From: Algoriphagus sp. Y33
GTDB lineage: Bacteria > Bacteroidota > Bacteroidia > Cytophagales > Cyclobacteriaceae
Assembly: GCF_014838715.1 (NCBI RefSeq)
Contig: NZ_CP061947.1
Coordinates: 3,410,001 to 3,474,000 of the forward strand
Length of the DNA stretch: 64,000 nucleotides
Direction: 5' to 3'
The first letter of the stretch is position 1, and each line of letters starts with the position of its first letter. The notes beneath the pieces were generated by a model. The model was not told the DNA's origin and made no database searches. It was given only the letters and a program-made list of their open reading frames with translations. This document shows positions 42,982 through 52,672 of the stretch, piece after piece. The position numbers were made by a program, and so were the translations under genes.

Positions 42982-44148
42982 TTAGTCTTTTAAAAGAACA
43001 GATTCTATAACACTTTTTTGATAATATGGATTATAATGTGTATCGATAACTGAGAAACAAGCCTCCATTATCTCTTTTGTTTTTACAGGATATTTTGCGA
43101 GCCAACAACAAATTGTTTCTGAGAGATTTTCTACACTGCCATATTCAAATAAATTTCCAGTGACTCCATTTTGTATTGCTTCTACCTCAGGCATTTGAAC
43201 ATCCAAATTATTGTGGGAAATTACCGGTACTCCATAGGACATTGCGTGCATAGCGGTAAGTCCCACTTCTCCTGGAGTAACACATAAATCAGCATAAAGA
43301 AGCGCATTTGCATTTATCTCTTCATCATATATTGCACCTAAAAATTTCACATTTTCATCCAACCCTAATTCTTTAGATTGTTCTACTAAAGTTGACTTTT
43401 CCTCTCCTTCTCCAATTAGCAATATATTGAAAGGTAATTTTCCATCTCTCCGCTTTAAAAAATATTGAGCATCAATTAACATATCAATTCGTTTAACAAA
43501 ATTCAACCTTCCAATAAATACAACAATAGGGATATCTGCAGAAGAGAAGTAAGATAATCTATAATCCTTTAATTCCTTTTCATCCACCAGCTTTCGCAGT
43601 TTTAAACTTTTCTCATAGTCTAAAGAATTATAAATAACATGCATTCGAAAGTCAGGCTTAACCTTATGTTTCCTTAAAATTGATAAAGCCCTATTACCAT
43701 AAAGAAAAAAACCAGTAGCCATTTTATAAAAAATATTCAATTTTAGCCAGTCCACTTTTGTAGGTTTATCCTTGTAAACTCCGTGCATCCAGAAATAAGC
43801 TTTTTTACCTCGTAACCGTACAATTGCTACTGCAAGCCAAGTTGTTATAAAATATGGAGATCCCAAAAAAATATACGAATCAAAATCCGATTTTAATGCT
43901 ATGGAAATTAACCCAGACTGCCATAGGAACTTTTTATTTACTAACCAATGATTCTTTAAAAACTTCCATCGCAATCCTCCCTTTTCAATGGGTAAACTGG
44001 ACAAATTACTATCAATTCTTTTTATAGGAATTTCGCTGTCGACTCCAGAATACAATGTAAACTCAACTTTCTTGGATTGCATAAGTTCCAAAAAAATAGG
44101 CAATCGATAGGAAGCAAAATAGTGATATATGATAGCTGTTTGGTGCAT
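42982..44148 (-). CDS. GT4-family glycosyltransferase
   Basis: A 388-residue GT-B glycosyltransferase. The N-terminal half is diverged; the C-terminal donor half has IPIVVFIGRLNFVKRIDMLI, PFNILLIGEGEEKSTLVEQS and the nucleotide-sugar loop ADLCVTPGEVGLTAMHAMSY followed by GVPVISHNNL. The Glu of the E-x7-E motif is represented in PGEVGLTAMHAMSYG in shortened form. Transfer of one sugar of the repeat unit is the expected role; the donor cannot be assigned. It lies 10 bases downstream of the polymerase gene (44159) and six bases upstream of the acyltransferase. Confidence 0.9.
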   Translation of the reverse strand: MHQTAIIYHYFASYRLPIFLELMQSKKVEFTLYSGVDSEIPIKRIDSNLSSLPIEKGGLRWKFLKNHWLVNKKFLWQSGLISIALKSDFDSYIFLGSPYFITTWLAVAIVRLRGKKAYFWMHGVYKDKPTKVDWLKLNIFYKMATGFFLYGNRALSILRKHKVKPDFRMHVIYNSLDYEKSLKLRKLVDEKELKDYRLSYFSSADIPIVVFIGRLNFVKRIDMLIDAQYFLKRRDGKLPFNILLIGEGEEKSTLVEQSKELGLDENVKFLGAIYDEEINANALLYADLCVTPGEVGLTAMHAMSYGVPVISHNNLDVQMPEVEAIQNGVTGNLFEYGSVENLSETICCWLAKYPVKTKEIMEACFSVIDTHYNPYYQKSVIESVLLKD

Positions 44149-44158
44149 TTAACGAGTA

Positions 44159-45223
44159 TTAAAAAAGGTTCAAATCGAATTCATAAGGGCTGATCCCTCC
44201 GCGGTTTGTCATCAGATTATATGCAAAATAAAAGAATGCATAAACAAACACTCCAAATTTTGCCAAATTACGTCTTTTTCCATTAAATTGGTAAACATAG
44301 TAGACCAGTAATAATATTTCTAGCTGAAAACCATACAACACAAAACGACTAATAAGCGGTATAGATGTGTAAAGCAAGTTTGCAATAACTAAATTGAAAA
44401 ATAAAATATTCTTAAAAAGGGAATATATTGAATCTTTTAAGTGATAAAAAATAAAAACACAAAAAATATTCTTAGGAAGAATATATAAATATGCATTAAA
44501 TTGATTAACAACGACATCTGTTTTATAGTCAGAATAATGAGCATATTTTTCAAAAGGCAACAAACTAATTAAATTTGTTATTGCAGAAGTTTGTGAGCTA
44601 AACAAACCAAAAAGAAAAGTACTAGCTAATACCGGAATTACAAATTTACGACTTAATCCTATCTTAGCCGCAATGAAAACAATGGGTAAGAGAAATAATG
44701 TAGAATAATGCACCACGCAAGCTATAATCCCGCAAAATAATGCCTTGGTATTTTTTTTATCAAAATTAAAAAAACATAGTGCCAATACAACCCAGGCTAT
44801 TGCAACACTTTGCTTAATGAGACTAAATGACAAGATATAACTGTATAACAGAAAATATATCAACATTGCAAATAATGGATCCGGAGTGTAATTTTTAAAC
44901 ACATAATACATCGGAAATACTGTTAATATGGCAATTACTAGCAACATGCCAGACCAACTGTCATATAGAAGCATCATAGTGTAATTCAACACTAACCATC
45001 CCACGTCCCACTTAAATAAGTGCCCTACAAAAGTATCAAACCGAAGATCATATTCAAAGCCCCTTTTATAACCAATATGATCAATGCCTACACTTTCTGC
45101 ACGTAATGCGCTTACCAAAATAAGGATAGTAGCTAAAATGAAAAGAAAAATAAAAGAGTTGCCATTACCCTTTAAGAGATAAAACAGTAAAAGCAGAAAT
45201 AATAAAAATAAATAAATACCCAT
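44159..45223 (-). CDS. EpsG-family polysaccharide polymerase (Wzy role)
   Basis: A 354-residue multi-pass protein with about ten membrane helices. It matches the EpsG/Wzy polymerase type: MGIYLFLLFLLLLFYLLKGN at the start, LVSALRAESVGIDHIGYKRG (the conserved arginine-rich periplasmic loop) and SFSLIKQSVAIAWVVLALCF in the middle. Such proteins join undecaprenyl-linked repeat units into polymer in the periplasm, together with the Wzx flippase encoded at 49393. It is tightly packed between the pyruvyltransferase (3 bases) and a GT4 gene (10 bases). Confidence 0.9.
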   Translation of the reverse strand: MGIYLFLLFLLLLFYLLKGNGNSFIFLFILATILILVSALRAESVGIDHIGYKRGFEYDLRFDTFVGHLFKWDVGWLVLNYTMMLLYDSWSGMLLVIAILTVFPMYYVFKNYTPDPLFAMLIYFLLYSYILSFSLIKQSVAIAWVVLALCFFNFDKKNTKALFCGIIACVVHYSTLFLLPIVFIAAKIGLSRKFVIPVLASTFLFGLFSSQTSAITNLISLLPFEKYAHYSDYKTDVVVNQFNAYLYILPKNIFCVFIFYHLKDSIYSLFKNILFFNLVIANLLYTSIPLISRFVLYGFQLEILLLVYYVYQFNGKRRNLAKFGVFVYAFFYFAYNLMTNRGGISPYEFDLNLF

Positions 45224-45226
45224 TAC

Positions 45227-46300
45227 TTACTTTTCAAAAACACCTACTAACCGCCTATTAAAAATAACTTTTTGGTCATGATTTACCTGCCGCAATTTAA
45301 ATTGGTTTTTATCAATATCGTCAAAAAGTATATCTAAATGTTCTTTTGAAATTTCATCATAAATTTGCTCTTGCATCCCAATACTATTAAATATATTTCT
45401 GATTTTAAGCGTTTTTAATTGATAAAATTCGAGAGCCATAGGTATGCATTCAAAAGCTTGTCCTAATAATAAAACATGCAAACGATTACTCAATAAAAAA
45501 ATTTTATCTTGATAATAGTTTCGATCTTCCCATTTCAAAACATTTTCTCTAAAATGCGTAAATGGCGTTTTAAATTCGAAAAACAATTGCTGATTGAAAT
45601 CTTTATCGCGCTCCACTTGATAAAAATAATCTATATCGATTTGCTTCTCAGTAAAATACTGCACGAATCTTTTTACGGATTCCTTAATTTTTTGGTTTGG
45701 CCCATCTCCCATATCACGAAACGAAATCCCCACTCTGTTTCTTTGAACATCCTTTATTTCAATATCCATCATAAAGCACATATCAGGTGAATAATCGGCA
45801 TTTGAAATACCAAGTTTTCGAAGTATACTAACATTTTCCTTGCTTCTCACATAAATTCCATGTAATACTCTACTATATAACTTAGCAATCGATTCATCAA
45901 ATTTTGAAGCCAAAATAAAATCGTTCCCAATAAGAACCGATTTTGCGCCCTTTAGCTTCATTGTAAAAAAGATAATATAAAATAGAAAAGCTCTTACTTT
46001 CTCGTTCAGAGTTACTGAACCACCAAACGGACCGGGACTCTTAAACACATAATCGAATTTGAATTTTCTTGAAAATAGTGATAGGAAAAGTCCTTTCCCT
46101 TTTAGACTAATGTTGCTAACTTCTGACAATTCACTTGAATTAGGATGTTCTAGAAGAACTGATTTAAATGCCTGCGGTACATTTTTAGTATCCAGATACA
46201 CCTTACCATATTTAGCCAATTCATCTACAAGACACTTGTTTATCAACAAGTCACCCATATTTTCGTATTGTGTAGCAACTATGTAGAGTATTTTTTTCAT
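45227..46300 (-). CDS. Polysaccharide pyruvyltransferase family protein
   Basis: A 357-residue protein of the CsaB/polysaccharide pyruvyltransferase family (GT-B-like fold). The N-terminus reads MKKILYIVATQYENMGDLLI, then NKCLVDELAKYG. The conserved central part has SVLIGNDFILASKFDESIAK and ISNADYSPDMCFMMDIEIKD. The C-terminal domain has YQDKIFLLSNRLHVLLLGQA (the Arg-His-containing donor motif). Members add a pyruvate ketal from phosphoenolpyruvate to a sugar, giving the polymer negative charge. In this locus a MurA paralogue is a second PEP-using enzyme. The family also has members of unknown function, so the pyruvate acceptor is inferred. Confidence 0.88.
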   Translation of the reverse strand: MKKILYIVATQYENMGDLLINKCLVDELAKYGKVYLDTKNVPQAFKSVLLEHPNSSELSEVSNISLKGKGLFLSLFSRKFKFDYVFKSPGPFGGSVTLNEKVRAFLFYIIFFTMKLKGAKSVLIGNDFILASKFDESIAKLYSRVLHGIYVRSKENVSILRKLGISNADYSPDMCFMMDIEIKDVQRNRVGISFRDMGDGPNQKIKESVKRFVQYFTEKQIDIDYFYQVERDKDFNQQLFFEFKTPFTHFRENVLKWEDRNYYQDKIFLLSNRLHVLLLGQAFECIPMALEFYQLKTLKIRNIFNSIGMQEQIYDEISKEHLDILFDDIDKNQFKLRQVNHDQKVIFNRRLVGVFEK

Positions 46301-46302
46301 TT

Positions 46303-47523
46303 CTATATTAACTTAGATATAGCATTACTAAATTCGGAATAATTCCTATCTGCATCGAAATTATCCTTCCAATATTCCTTTACTTTCATATTATTTATTG
46401 ATTTCTCTATCAAGACACTGTTCAAAGCATTAACCACATCTTCAATAACAGGGTTATCCGATAAGAGGATGCCAGTCTGCTTCACAACTATTTCACAGCT
46501 TCCCCCCACGTTTGTAGCAATTACAGGTATGCCGAACGACTGCGCCTCCATAATAGAAACAGGAATTCCCTCGGAACTGCTCAAGTTTATGAATAAATCG
46601 GTTGGTTCCATCGCATAATGCTCATAAATCTGACTATTTGCCACATTCCCTTTAAAATTGATAACCATGTTTTCAGGCGTTATCGCTTGTGCTTTTTTCT
46701 TTATAGTTAGAAGTTCATCTCCATCACCAAAGTGTGTCCATACGATTTTTCTATAAGGAACAGTCTTAGCAAAAGCAACTACCGAATCTAAAATAAAACC
46801 AATTCGCTTCATTGGATGAACACGGGAGACCGAAACAATAGTATGATTATTACCAATCGAATTTTTAGCTATCAATCCCCTATCGTACACACCCAATTTG
46901 GAAACCTTTATATTGGATTTTTGTGAAGAATACTTTCTTTCCAAATACTCCTTTCCGTTCAATGATATCGAATAAATACAATCAGTTTGTTCTATAGTTT
47001 TTTGACGATATACCCAAAATGGTAGGGTCGATTCTAACCCTTCATATATATCATAACGATGTGCTCTGGAAATTACTTTAAAGCTCTTTTCCCTTTGTTT
47101 TTTAATTTCTGAAAATGCCAATGGTGCCTCATTGAACCAGTATGTATAAACTATATCAGCACTATCTAATCCTTCCAGATTTGAAAAAAAATCGTAATAT
47201 GCTAAATAGGATGAAACGTACTTAATTATCAATTTTAAATCGCTAACACTTTTTATTAATTTTAAATGGGAGAATATTGCTTTATACAAGGTAATAGAAA
47301 AAACAGTAGCTACAGATCTTTTTATTTTATTCTTAAAAACATACGAAAAATCATCAATAACCTTTACATTGCTAGGCACGTTACGCTTGTAATCTGAAAT
47401 TTCGGTTGGAAAAATAATTACTTCATCAAACTTCTGTGCAATATAATCTATCTCTGATTCTATAAAAGCTTCTGTCGTATAATAAGGATATCGTCTGGTA
47501 ATAAAAATGATTTTTTTAGACAT
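46303..47523 (-). CDS. GT4-family glycosyltransferase
   Basis: A 406-residue GT-B glycosyltransferase. The N-terminus has SKKIIFITRRYPYYTTEAFI followed by the acceptor-domain loop IDYIAQKFDEVIIFPTEIS. The donor half has NHTIVSVSRVHPMKRIGFIL, then KIVWTHFGDGDELLTIKKKA and the classical E-x7-E in TDLFINLSSSEGIPVSIMEA, followed by QSFGIPVIATNVGGSCEIV. It is two bases away from its 3' neighbour and one base from its 5' neighbour, in the middle of the tightly packed serotype block. The sugar it transfers is unknown. Confidence 0.92.
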   Translation of the reverse strand: MSKKIIFITRRYPYYTTEAFIESEIDYIAQKFDEVIIFPTEISDYKRNVPSNVKVIDDFSYVFKNKIKRSVATVFSITLYKAIFSHLKLIKSVSDLKLIIKYVSSYLAYYDFFSNLEGLDSADIVYTYWFNEAPLAFSEIKKQREKSFKVISRAHRYDIYEGLESTLPFWVYRQKTIEQTDCIYSISLNGKEYLERKYSSQKSNIKVSKLGVYDRGLIAKNSIGNNHTIVSVSRVHPMKRIGFILDSVVAFAKTVPYRKIVWTHFGDGDELLTIKKKAQAITPENMVINFKGNVANSQIYEHYAMEPTDLFINLSSSEGIPVSIMEAQSFGIPVIATNVGGSCEIVVKQTGILLSDNPVIEDVVNALNSVLIEKSINNMKVKEYWKDNFDADRNYSEFSNAISKLI

Positions 47524-47524
47524 T

Positions 47525-48538
47525 TCACTTGAGTTTGTAGAAATTAAGTTTATTTTTTAATGACCGTATGGATATAATAAAAGATTGTGCTTCCTTTTCA
47601 CTTAATTTAAAAAAAAGTAAAATATTAGCTAATGTTAGCCAAGAGTAAAACCTCAACTTTAACTTCAAATTTAACTCGCTGGGATTATAATTATCTTTAA
47701 CAAAATGTAAAAACTTTTTATAATATCCACTTCTCACCAAAATGATAAAGTTTGTAACCACGGTTCGTTGAAAATCATAATTAGAATTTAATATAACCGA
47801 TTCAATACCTTCTCTATTTATTTTTTCTAAAATTTGTTCCCTTTGGTCATGCTTCCTAGATAATAACATCCGTAGTACAGAAATTCTACTATTTTTTTCA
47901 AAATTTTCCGGTTTAGCAGCCACACCATCTCCACGTTTAAACTGTTTATAATGAAGTGTATGTAAAATTTTGCCTTTACCAATTCTCAAAAATCTAAGAA
48001 ACAAATCCCAGTCCTGTGTATTTGTGAAAATTTTTTCATATCCCCCAACTTGTTCATAGGTGGATTTTCTGAACATAGAGGCTCCATGCATTATCCTACA
48101 GTTTATTAAAAAATCCTCAATATCCAAATCTCCAGAAAATTCACTTTCTTCAATTTTAGCTAATGTTTCCTCATCATACCTTTCAAATCTCGATGCAACA
48201 ACAACATAATCAGGATTTTCGTCTAAAAACTTGCTCTGCTCTTGTATACGTTCAGGCGAAGAAATATCTCCTGAACCGTGAACAGCAATATATTCACCTT
48301 GTGCTAAATCTACTGCCTTTCTTATAGTATTTGTAAAACCCATGTTTGTGTGAGTTATTACACGTACCCTTGGATCAGTATAACTATTAAATTTCTCAAC
48401 AGTATTATCGGAAGAGCCATCATCAACGAGTAATAACTCGAAGTCCTTAAAAGTCTGGTTAAGAAGGCTTTCAATAGATTCATCCACACAATATGATCTA
48501 TTGTAGTAAACTGTTATAATTGATACTTTTGGCTTCAT
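47525..48538 (-). CDS. GT2-family glycosyltransferase
   Basis: A 337-residue GT-A enzyme of family 2. The N-terminal start is KPKVSIITVYYNRSYCVDES, with LLNQTFKDFELLLVDDGSSD as the nucleotide-binding region. Further on come GEYIAVHGSGDISSPERIQE (a DxD-like position occupied by GSGD) and the acceptor-side segment IMHGASMFRKSTYEQVGGYE. The C-terminal 90 residues contain one or two hydrophobic stretches that may associate with the membrane. It is three bases upstream of the murB-like gene boundary, again within the tight block. Confidence 0.92.
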   Translation of the reverse strand: MKPKVSIITVYYNRSYCVDESIESLLNQTFKDFELLLVDDGSSDNTVEKFNSYTDPRVRVITHTNMGFTNTIRKAVDLAQGEYIAVHGSGDISSPERIQEQSKFLDENPDYVVVASRFERYDEETLAKIEESEFSGDLDIEDFLINCRIMHGASMFRKSTYEQVGGYEKIFTNTQDWDLFLRFLRIGKGKILHTLHYKQFKRGDGVAAKPENFEKNSRISVLRMLLSRKHDQREQILEKINREGIESVILNSNYDFQRTVVTNFIILVRSGYYKKFLHFVKDNYNPSELNLKLKLRFYSWLTLANILLFFKLSEKEAQSFIISIRSLKNKLNFYKLK

Positions 48539-48541
48539 TGC

Positions 48542-49393
48542 TTATATCACTCTTTGTTCTACTTCTAATTTTACCTGATGCAAATTGTAAACCCTCCTTT
48601 TTACTTCCTCAATAATTTCAAGAATATCAGATCCTGATGCATTATTAAAGTTAATGATAAAGCCACCGTGTTTTTCTGATATTTTTGCTCCACCTATGGT
48701 AAAGCCTTTCATATGTAACTCATCTATCAATGCGCCTACGTAATAACCCGATGGTCGTTTGAAAACGCTTCCAGCATTTGGGAAATCCTTGGGTTGTTTT
48801 GCCCAGCGTTGCGTCTTTAGTAGTTCCATTTTTTCCCTAATCTCTGTTTTTCCCTTTTTCTGCAATTTGAGCCATGCTTTTAGTACTATTTTATCAGTAT
48901 TACGTTGAAAAAAACTATTACGATATTCAAAAGACATCTCTTCTTTAAATATTTCTTTTATTTGTAGGTCAGCCAAATCCAAATAACGAACCTTTACCAA
49001 CACATCTTTGATTTCTTCACCAGAAGCACCTGCATTCATCACTATTGCGCCACCAAGCGAACTTGGGATATCATAAAATATTTCAACTCCACTCAACCCA
49101 ACTTCAAGAGCCAATTGAGCCACATCCCACATCATAGCCCCTGCTTCAATTTCTAAAACATCGTCCTCAACTTCCACTTGATTAAAATTCCCATTAAAAA
49201 GCAACATAGGTTTCTCGTAATAGTCCTTTGAAAAAATAATATTGTGCCCACTCCCTAATAATATAAAATCTTTATTCAATGTAAAAAAAGAAACTATATC
49301 CTCCTCGCTTTCTGGGAAATAAGCAACTTTACAACTCGCTTTTATCTTATATGAGTTGTAAGATGTAAGATCTAAATTTTTTGTTATTTTCAT
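48542..49393 (-). CDS. murB: MurB-type UDP-N-acetylenolpyruvoylglucosamine reductase, in EPS operon
   Basis: A 283-residue MurB. FAD binding is indicated by FILLGSGHNIIFSKDYYEKP and SLGGAIVMNAGASGEEIKDV. All three catalytic positions are present: Arg158 in FEYRNSFF, the proton-donating Ser209 in FPNAGSVFKRP and Glu279 near the C-terminus in LEVEQRVI. It lacks the extra loop domain of E. coli-type MurB and so looks like the type II form. It reduces the enolpyruvyl ether made by MurA to a lactyl ether. It overlaps the flippase gene by one base (49393) and is transcribed with glycosyltransferases, not with cell-wall genes. Housekeeping copies are expected elsewhere in the genome. Confidence 0.9.
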   Translation of the reverse strand: MKITKNLDLTSYNSYKIKASCKVAYFPESEEDIVSFFTLNKDFILLGSGHNIIFSKDYYEKPMLLFNGNFNQVEVEDDVLEIEAGAMMWDVAQLALEVGLSGVEIFYDIPSSLGGAIVMNAGASGEEIKDVLVKVRYLDLADLQIKEIFKEEMSFEYRNSFFQRNTDKIVLKAWLKLQKKGKTEIREKMELLKTQRWAKQPKDFPNAGSVFKRPSGYYVGALIDELHMKGFTIGGAKISEKHGGFIINFNNASGSDILEIIEEVKRRVYNLHQVKLEVEQRVI

Positions 49394-50694
49394 TATTTCT
49401 TTTTTGGAATAAACTTATCTAACTTCGAAAAAATAACATTAAAATCACTTTTTCGAATGCCGAACAATTCCTTGGCAGGCACTTTTGTTTCTTTGCAATA
49501 AAAATAAGCAAACAGAATGGCTGCCACACTGTAGCTTATAGAGGAAGCAAATGAAGCACCATTAGCCCCATAATCTTGGATCCACAATAAATTCAGTACT
49601 ACATTTATAATTAATGCAGGCACCATTGCTTTCATAGAAACCCAAGGTTTCCCCTTTCCTGCTAAATCCATATTCATTACCTTAAAAACAGTCAACAATA
49701 AAACCCCAGGTAATAAAATTTTTAAAACCGAAATACTATCACGAAACGCTTCTCCATACATAGTAATTATTACAAAATTAGACAGGAAAAACAAAACCAA
49801 AGATGCTCCTCCAACTATAACTAAAGAAACCCGTAACAATTGTGCCACCTTAAGCGAAAATGCATAACCATCTTTTGCCGAGGCACTTCGTGAGAAAATA
49901 ATAGTACTTAATACCATGGGGATTTGCCAAAGATATTGAATTATTCCTGCTCCTTTTGAATAAATACCAAGCTCATAAGAAGTACTCAACTTATCCAACA
50001 GAATAACATCAACCTTATAGTTTAGATTAATTATTAATAATGCTATAGCATAAACAATACCCAAAGACAGCATTGACTTTATGACTTTGAAATCATATTT
50101 CAAACTAAATGCTTTCAAAAATTCATTTTTAAAAAGCATTAATATTGCCATAAATACCTGTCCGCCTACTGCAGCAATCAATGCTCCCTGTACCCCTTGC
50201 TTGAATAATCCGACCAATATTAAAGAAACAACTAATACTATAAATGGTGGAAGCCAGTTTACTTTATTGAAGGATTTCAAGTCATTTCTGCCCAAGAAAA
50301 TCCCAGAATTATAAGTAATAAACAAACTAAACGGTACAGGTAAAAGTGCTAAAACAACCCAAAGGAAATTTTCTCCTGATTTACTAAAATAGGACATTAG
50401 AACAAAACAAATTATTAGCGAAACAATTGTCGTTAAACTCCAAATTTGAGTAATAGCTGTTTTTATTCTATCCTCGGAATAAATCTTTTTTCCTAAAAAA
50501 TACGCTGTAGATTGCCGAATTCCTAAGGAACCAAATGACATAAACAATGAGGGATAAACAATAAGCCCTGCTATAATACCGTTCCCCTCTGGCCCAATAA
50601 AGCGCGCAGTCACAATAGAAGTGGCAACCCCAAACAATATAATGGCTACATTTGAGGTGGCAACCCGAGCCAAATCCTTTACAAAAGAACTCAT
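49393..50694 (-). CDS. Wzx-like polysaccharide flippase
   Basis: A 433-residue MOP-superfamily transporter with about twelve membrane helices (for example ARVATSNVAIILFGVATSIV and FRDSISVLKILLPGVLLLTV). The N-terminal segment and the even spacing of helices fit Wzx/RfbX-type flippases that turn lipid-linked repeat units to the outer leaflet. It is translated in overlap with both neighbours: four bases with the acyltransferase (50691-50694) and one base with murB (49393). Together with the EpsG-type polymerase, the Wzc-like kinase and Wzi it completes a Wzx/Wzy-dependent pathway. Confidence 0.93.
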   Translation of the reverse strand: MSSFVKDLARVATSNVAIILFGVATSIVTARFIGPEGNGIIAGLIVYPSLFMSFGSLGIRQSTAYFLGKKIYSEDRIKTAITQIWSLTTIVSLIICFVLMSYFSKSGENFLWVVLALLPVPFSLFITYNSGIFLGRNDLKSFNKVNWLPPFIVLVVSLILVGLFKQGVQGALIAAVGGQVFMAILMLFKNEFLKAFSLKYDFKVIKSMLSLGIVYAIALLIINLNYKVDVILLDKLSTSYELGIYSKGAGIIQYLWQIPMVLSTIIFSRSASAKDGYAFSLKVAQLLRVSLVIVGGASLVLFFLSNFVIITMYGEAFRDSISVLKILLPGVLLLTVFKVMNMDLAGKGKPWVSMKAMVPALIINVVLNLLWIQDYGANGASFASSISYSVAAILFAYFYCKETKVPAKELFGIRKSDFNVIFSKLDKFIPKKK

Positions 50695-51218
50695 TGCCCT
50701 TTTATTTTAAATGGGATTCCATATGCCACAGAGTTTGCGGGAACATCTTTGTTAATCAGAGAACTTGCTCCTATAACACTACATTCTCCTATGGTTAATC
50801 CACCTATAATTTTTGCACCAGCAAAAATTTTCACATTGTCCTTAACAATAGGATATTCTAATTTTTCTCCCAGCTTACCATGGCTTCCAAAAGTCACTTG
50901 CTGCCAAATCTTAACATTATTTCCAATTATCACTCCATCACCAATAACAATACCAATAGCATGCGGAAAACGGACACACTTACCAATCTGTGCTTTATAA
51001 GAAATGTCACATCCTCTTTTAGAAACAAGTTTATATTTATAATAAAGTGCCATCTGGCGAGAAAGAATAAATCTATTATAAAATAAATACTTGCCAATTC
51101 TATGGTTTAGTAAAACCCGAAACCCCGCACTATAAAAATAGCAGCGTAGAAAAGTTTTAAACGACTTTTTCGGCAAATCGTCCTTTATTGCTTGTATGGT
51201 TTGTTTAAGTGTTATCAT
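50691..51218 (-). CDS. Serine-acetyltransferase-like hexapeptide acyltransferase
   Basis: A 175-residue acyltransferase counted from Met at 51218 (six open codons precede). The N-terminal helical part (MITLKQTIQAIKDDLPKKSF) and the beta-helix repeats (GCDISYKAQIGKCVRFPHAI, GIVIGDGVIIGNNVKIWQQV) resemble serine acetyltransferases of the kind common in polysaccharide loci. The conserved His is in PHAIGIVIG and the loop QQVTFGSHGKLG follows. O-acetylation of a sugar is more likely than serine acetylation here. It overlaps the flippase by four bases, starting the tight block that runs to 42388. Confidence 0.88.
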   Translation of the reverse strand: MITLKQTIQAIKDDLPKKSFKTFLRCYFYSAGFRVLLNHRIGKYLFYNRFILSRQMALYYKYKLVSKRGCDISYKAQIGKCVRFPHAIGIVIGDGVIIGNNVKIWQQVTFGSHGKLGEKLEYPIVKDNVKIFAGAKIIGGLTIGECSVIGASSLINKDVPANSVAYGIPFKIKGQ

Positions 51219-51427
51219 TAGTTTATAAGCGCACACAGTTGACAGCTCGTAGCCAAAGTTGACAGATTGTGATATTTAGTTGTCGACTGGTTTGAAGTAG
51301 TACTTTTTTGGTTAAAAATGTCCAAGACCATCAGAATAACTTCTATTTTATTGATCTCACTTTCCTGATTAGGAAAGTATTGCCGCCGTTCATCCAAACG
51401 TGTAATAGAGAGGATACATACGTTGGT

Positions 51428-52672
51428 TTAAATAGAAATCCCCAAATTTTTCAGTTTTTCAAACAAATTTTCATAACCCCGATGTATTTGCCAAGAATTT
51501 TCTATTATAGTTTCGCCTTCAGCGGTCAGCCCGGCAAGTAACAAAGCAATTCCTGCACGCAAGTCAAGCGCCTTAACCTCTGCTCCAGCAAGAGGATTTC
51601 CTCCATTAATTACAAGAAGGTCACCTTCAATGGAATATTGCATACCCATTTTATTTAGCTCTTCAGCATACCCATACCTTCCGGGAAATCTCAAATCAAC
51701 TATCTTGGATTCACCTTTTGACATAGCACCATATACTGCCAAAATCGGCTGCATATCGGAATTGATACCAGGATAAGGGCCTGTGCTTATTTCTATAGGG
51801 TATGGTGTCCCACCTTTTACTATTACGGAATCTGTGCCTTTATACCATCTAAAACCACTTTCTTTCAAAAAGATCAAGGGAACTTCTAAATGATCTATAG
51901 GGAAATTCTCAATTTCAACATCTCCATTGGTTATTACAGATCCAATTGCCCATGTTAAAGCTTCCATATTATCCGGTATAACGCTGTGAACAACTCCAGA
52001 CAATTTGCGTACCCCCTCAATCTCAATTCTTTGTTGACCAAAAACTTTAATTTTTGCACCCATTTTGGATAACATATCGATTAAATCCATTATTTCCGGG
52101 CGGATGTGCGGATTCCATAGAACAGTACTTCCTTCTGCAAGAGAAGCTGCGATTATACTATTTTCTGTAGCACCTGTAGATCTCATAGGTAAATGGATAC
52201 TATTGCCCTTCAATCTACCATCTTTAGCTTTAGCACATAAAAACTCATCTTCTTCCCATACTTCAGCGCCTAACCTTTCTAAAAGCATAACATGTAAATC
52301 ATACTTACGCTCACCTAATTTACATCCACCAGGAAGTGGAACCTTTCCTTCACCAAACCTGGCTGTAAGAGCTCCAAGAATAAGCAGTGTATTACGGATA
52401 GATCTTTCTTTCCAATCGAGGACTGTGGTAGTATTCGCATCAGATTCAGAAATTTTCACATAATCTTCATTCGAATAATATTCTTTACCTAAAACCTTTA
52501 GCATCTCCAAATGAACTTGTACATCCAATAGTCCATTAGGAAAGTTATACAATTCTATATTCTCATCTGTAAGTATAGAAGCAGCTAAAAGCCGCAATGA
52601 GCTGTTTTTTGCTCCACTTACTTTTACTTTGCCTTGCAAAGTTCCTTTTGTAACTTTTAAGATATTATTCAT
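51428..52672 (-). CDS. murA: MurA-type UDP-GlcNAc enolpyruvyl transferase, EPS paralogue
   Basis: A 414-residue member of the MurA family. The catalytic residues are visible: Lys22-Asn23 in GKVKVSGAKNSSLRLLAASI, the PEP-binding Cys117 in VPLPGGCKLGERKYDLHVM and the C-terminal lysine/arginine region in ALDLRAGIALLLAGLTAEGE. The loop PYPGINSDMQPILAVYGAMS carries the Asp of the general base. MurA moves enolpyruvate from PEP to UDP-GlcNAc. It lies 210 bp from the acyltransferase in front of it and in the same orientation as murB 2 kb downstream. The pair supplies UDP-N-acetylmuramic acid or a related lactyl sugar. Location in a capsule locus is unusual. A housekeeping copy is expected elsewhere. 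Confidence 0.9.
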   Translation of the reverse strand: MNNILKVTKGTLQGKVKVSGAKNSSLRLLAASILTDENIELYNFPNGLLDVQVHLEMLKVLGKEYYSNEDYVKISESDANTTTVLDWKERSIRNTLLILGALTARFGEGKVPLPGGCKLGERKYDLHVMLLERLGAEVWEEDEFLCAKAKDGRLKGNSIHLPMRSTGATENSIIAASLAEGSTVLWNPHIRPEIMDLIDMLSKMGAKIKVFGQQRIEIEGVRKLSGVVHSVIPDNMEALTWAIGSVITNGDVEIENFPIDHLEVPLIFLKESGFRWYKGTDSVIVKGGTPYPIEISTGPYPGINSDMQPILAVYGAMSKGESKIVDLRFPGRYGYAEELNKMGMQYSIEGDLLVINGGNPLAGAEVKALDLRAGIALLLAGLTAEGETIIENSWQIHRGYENLFEKLKNLGISI

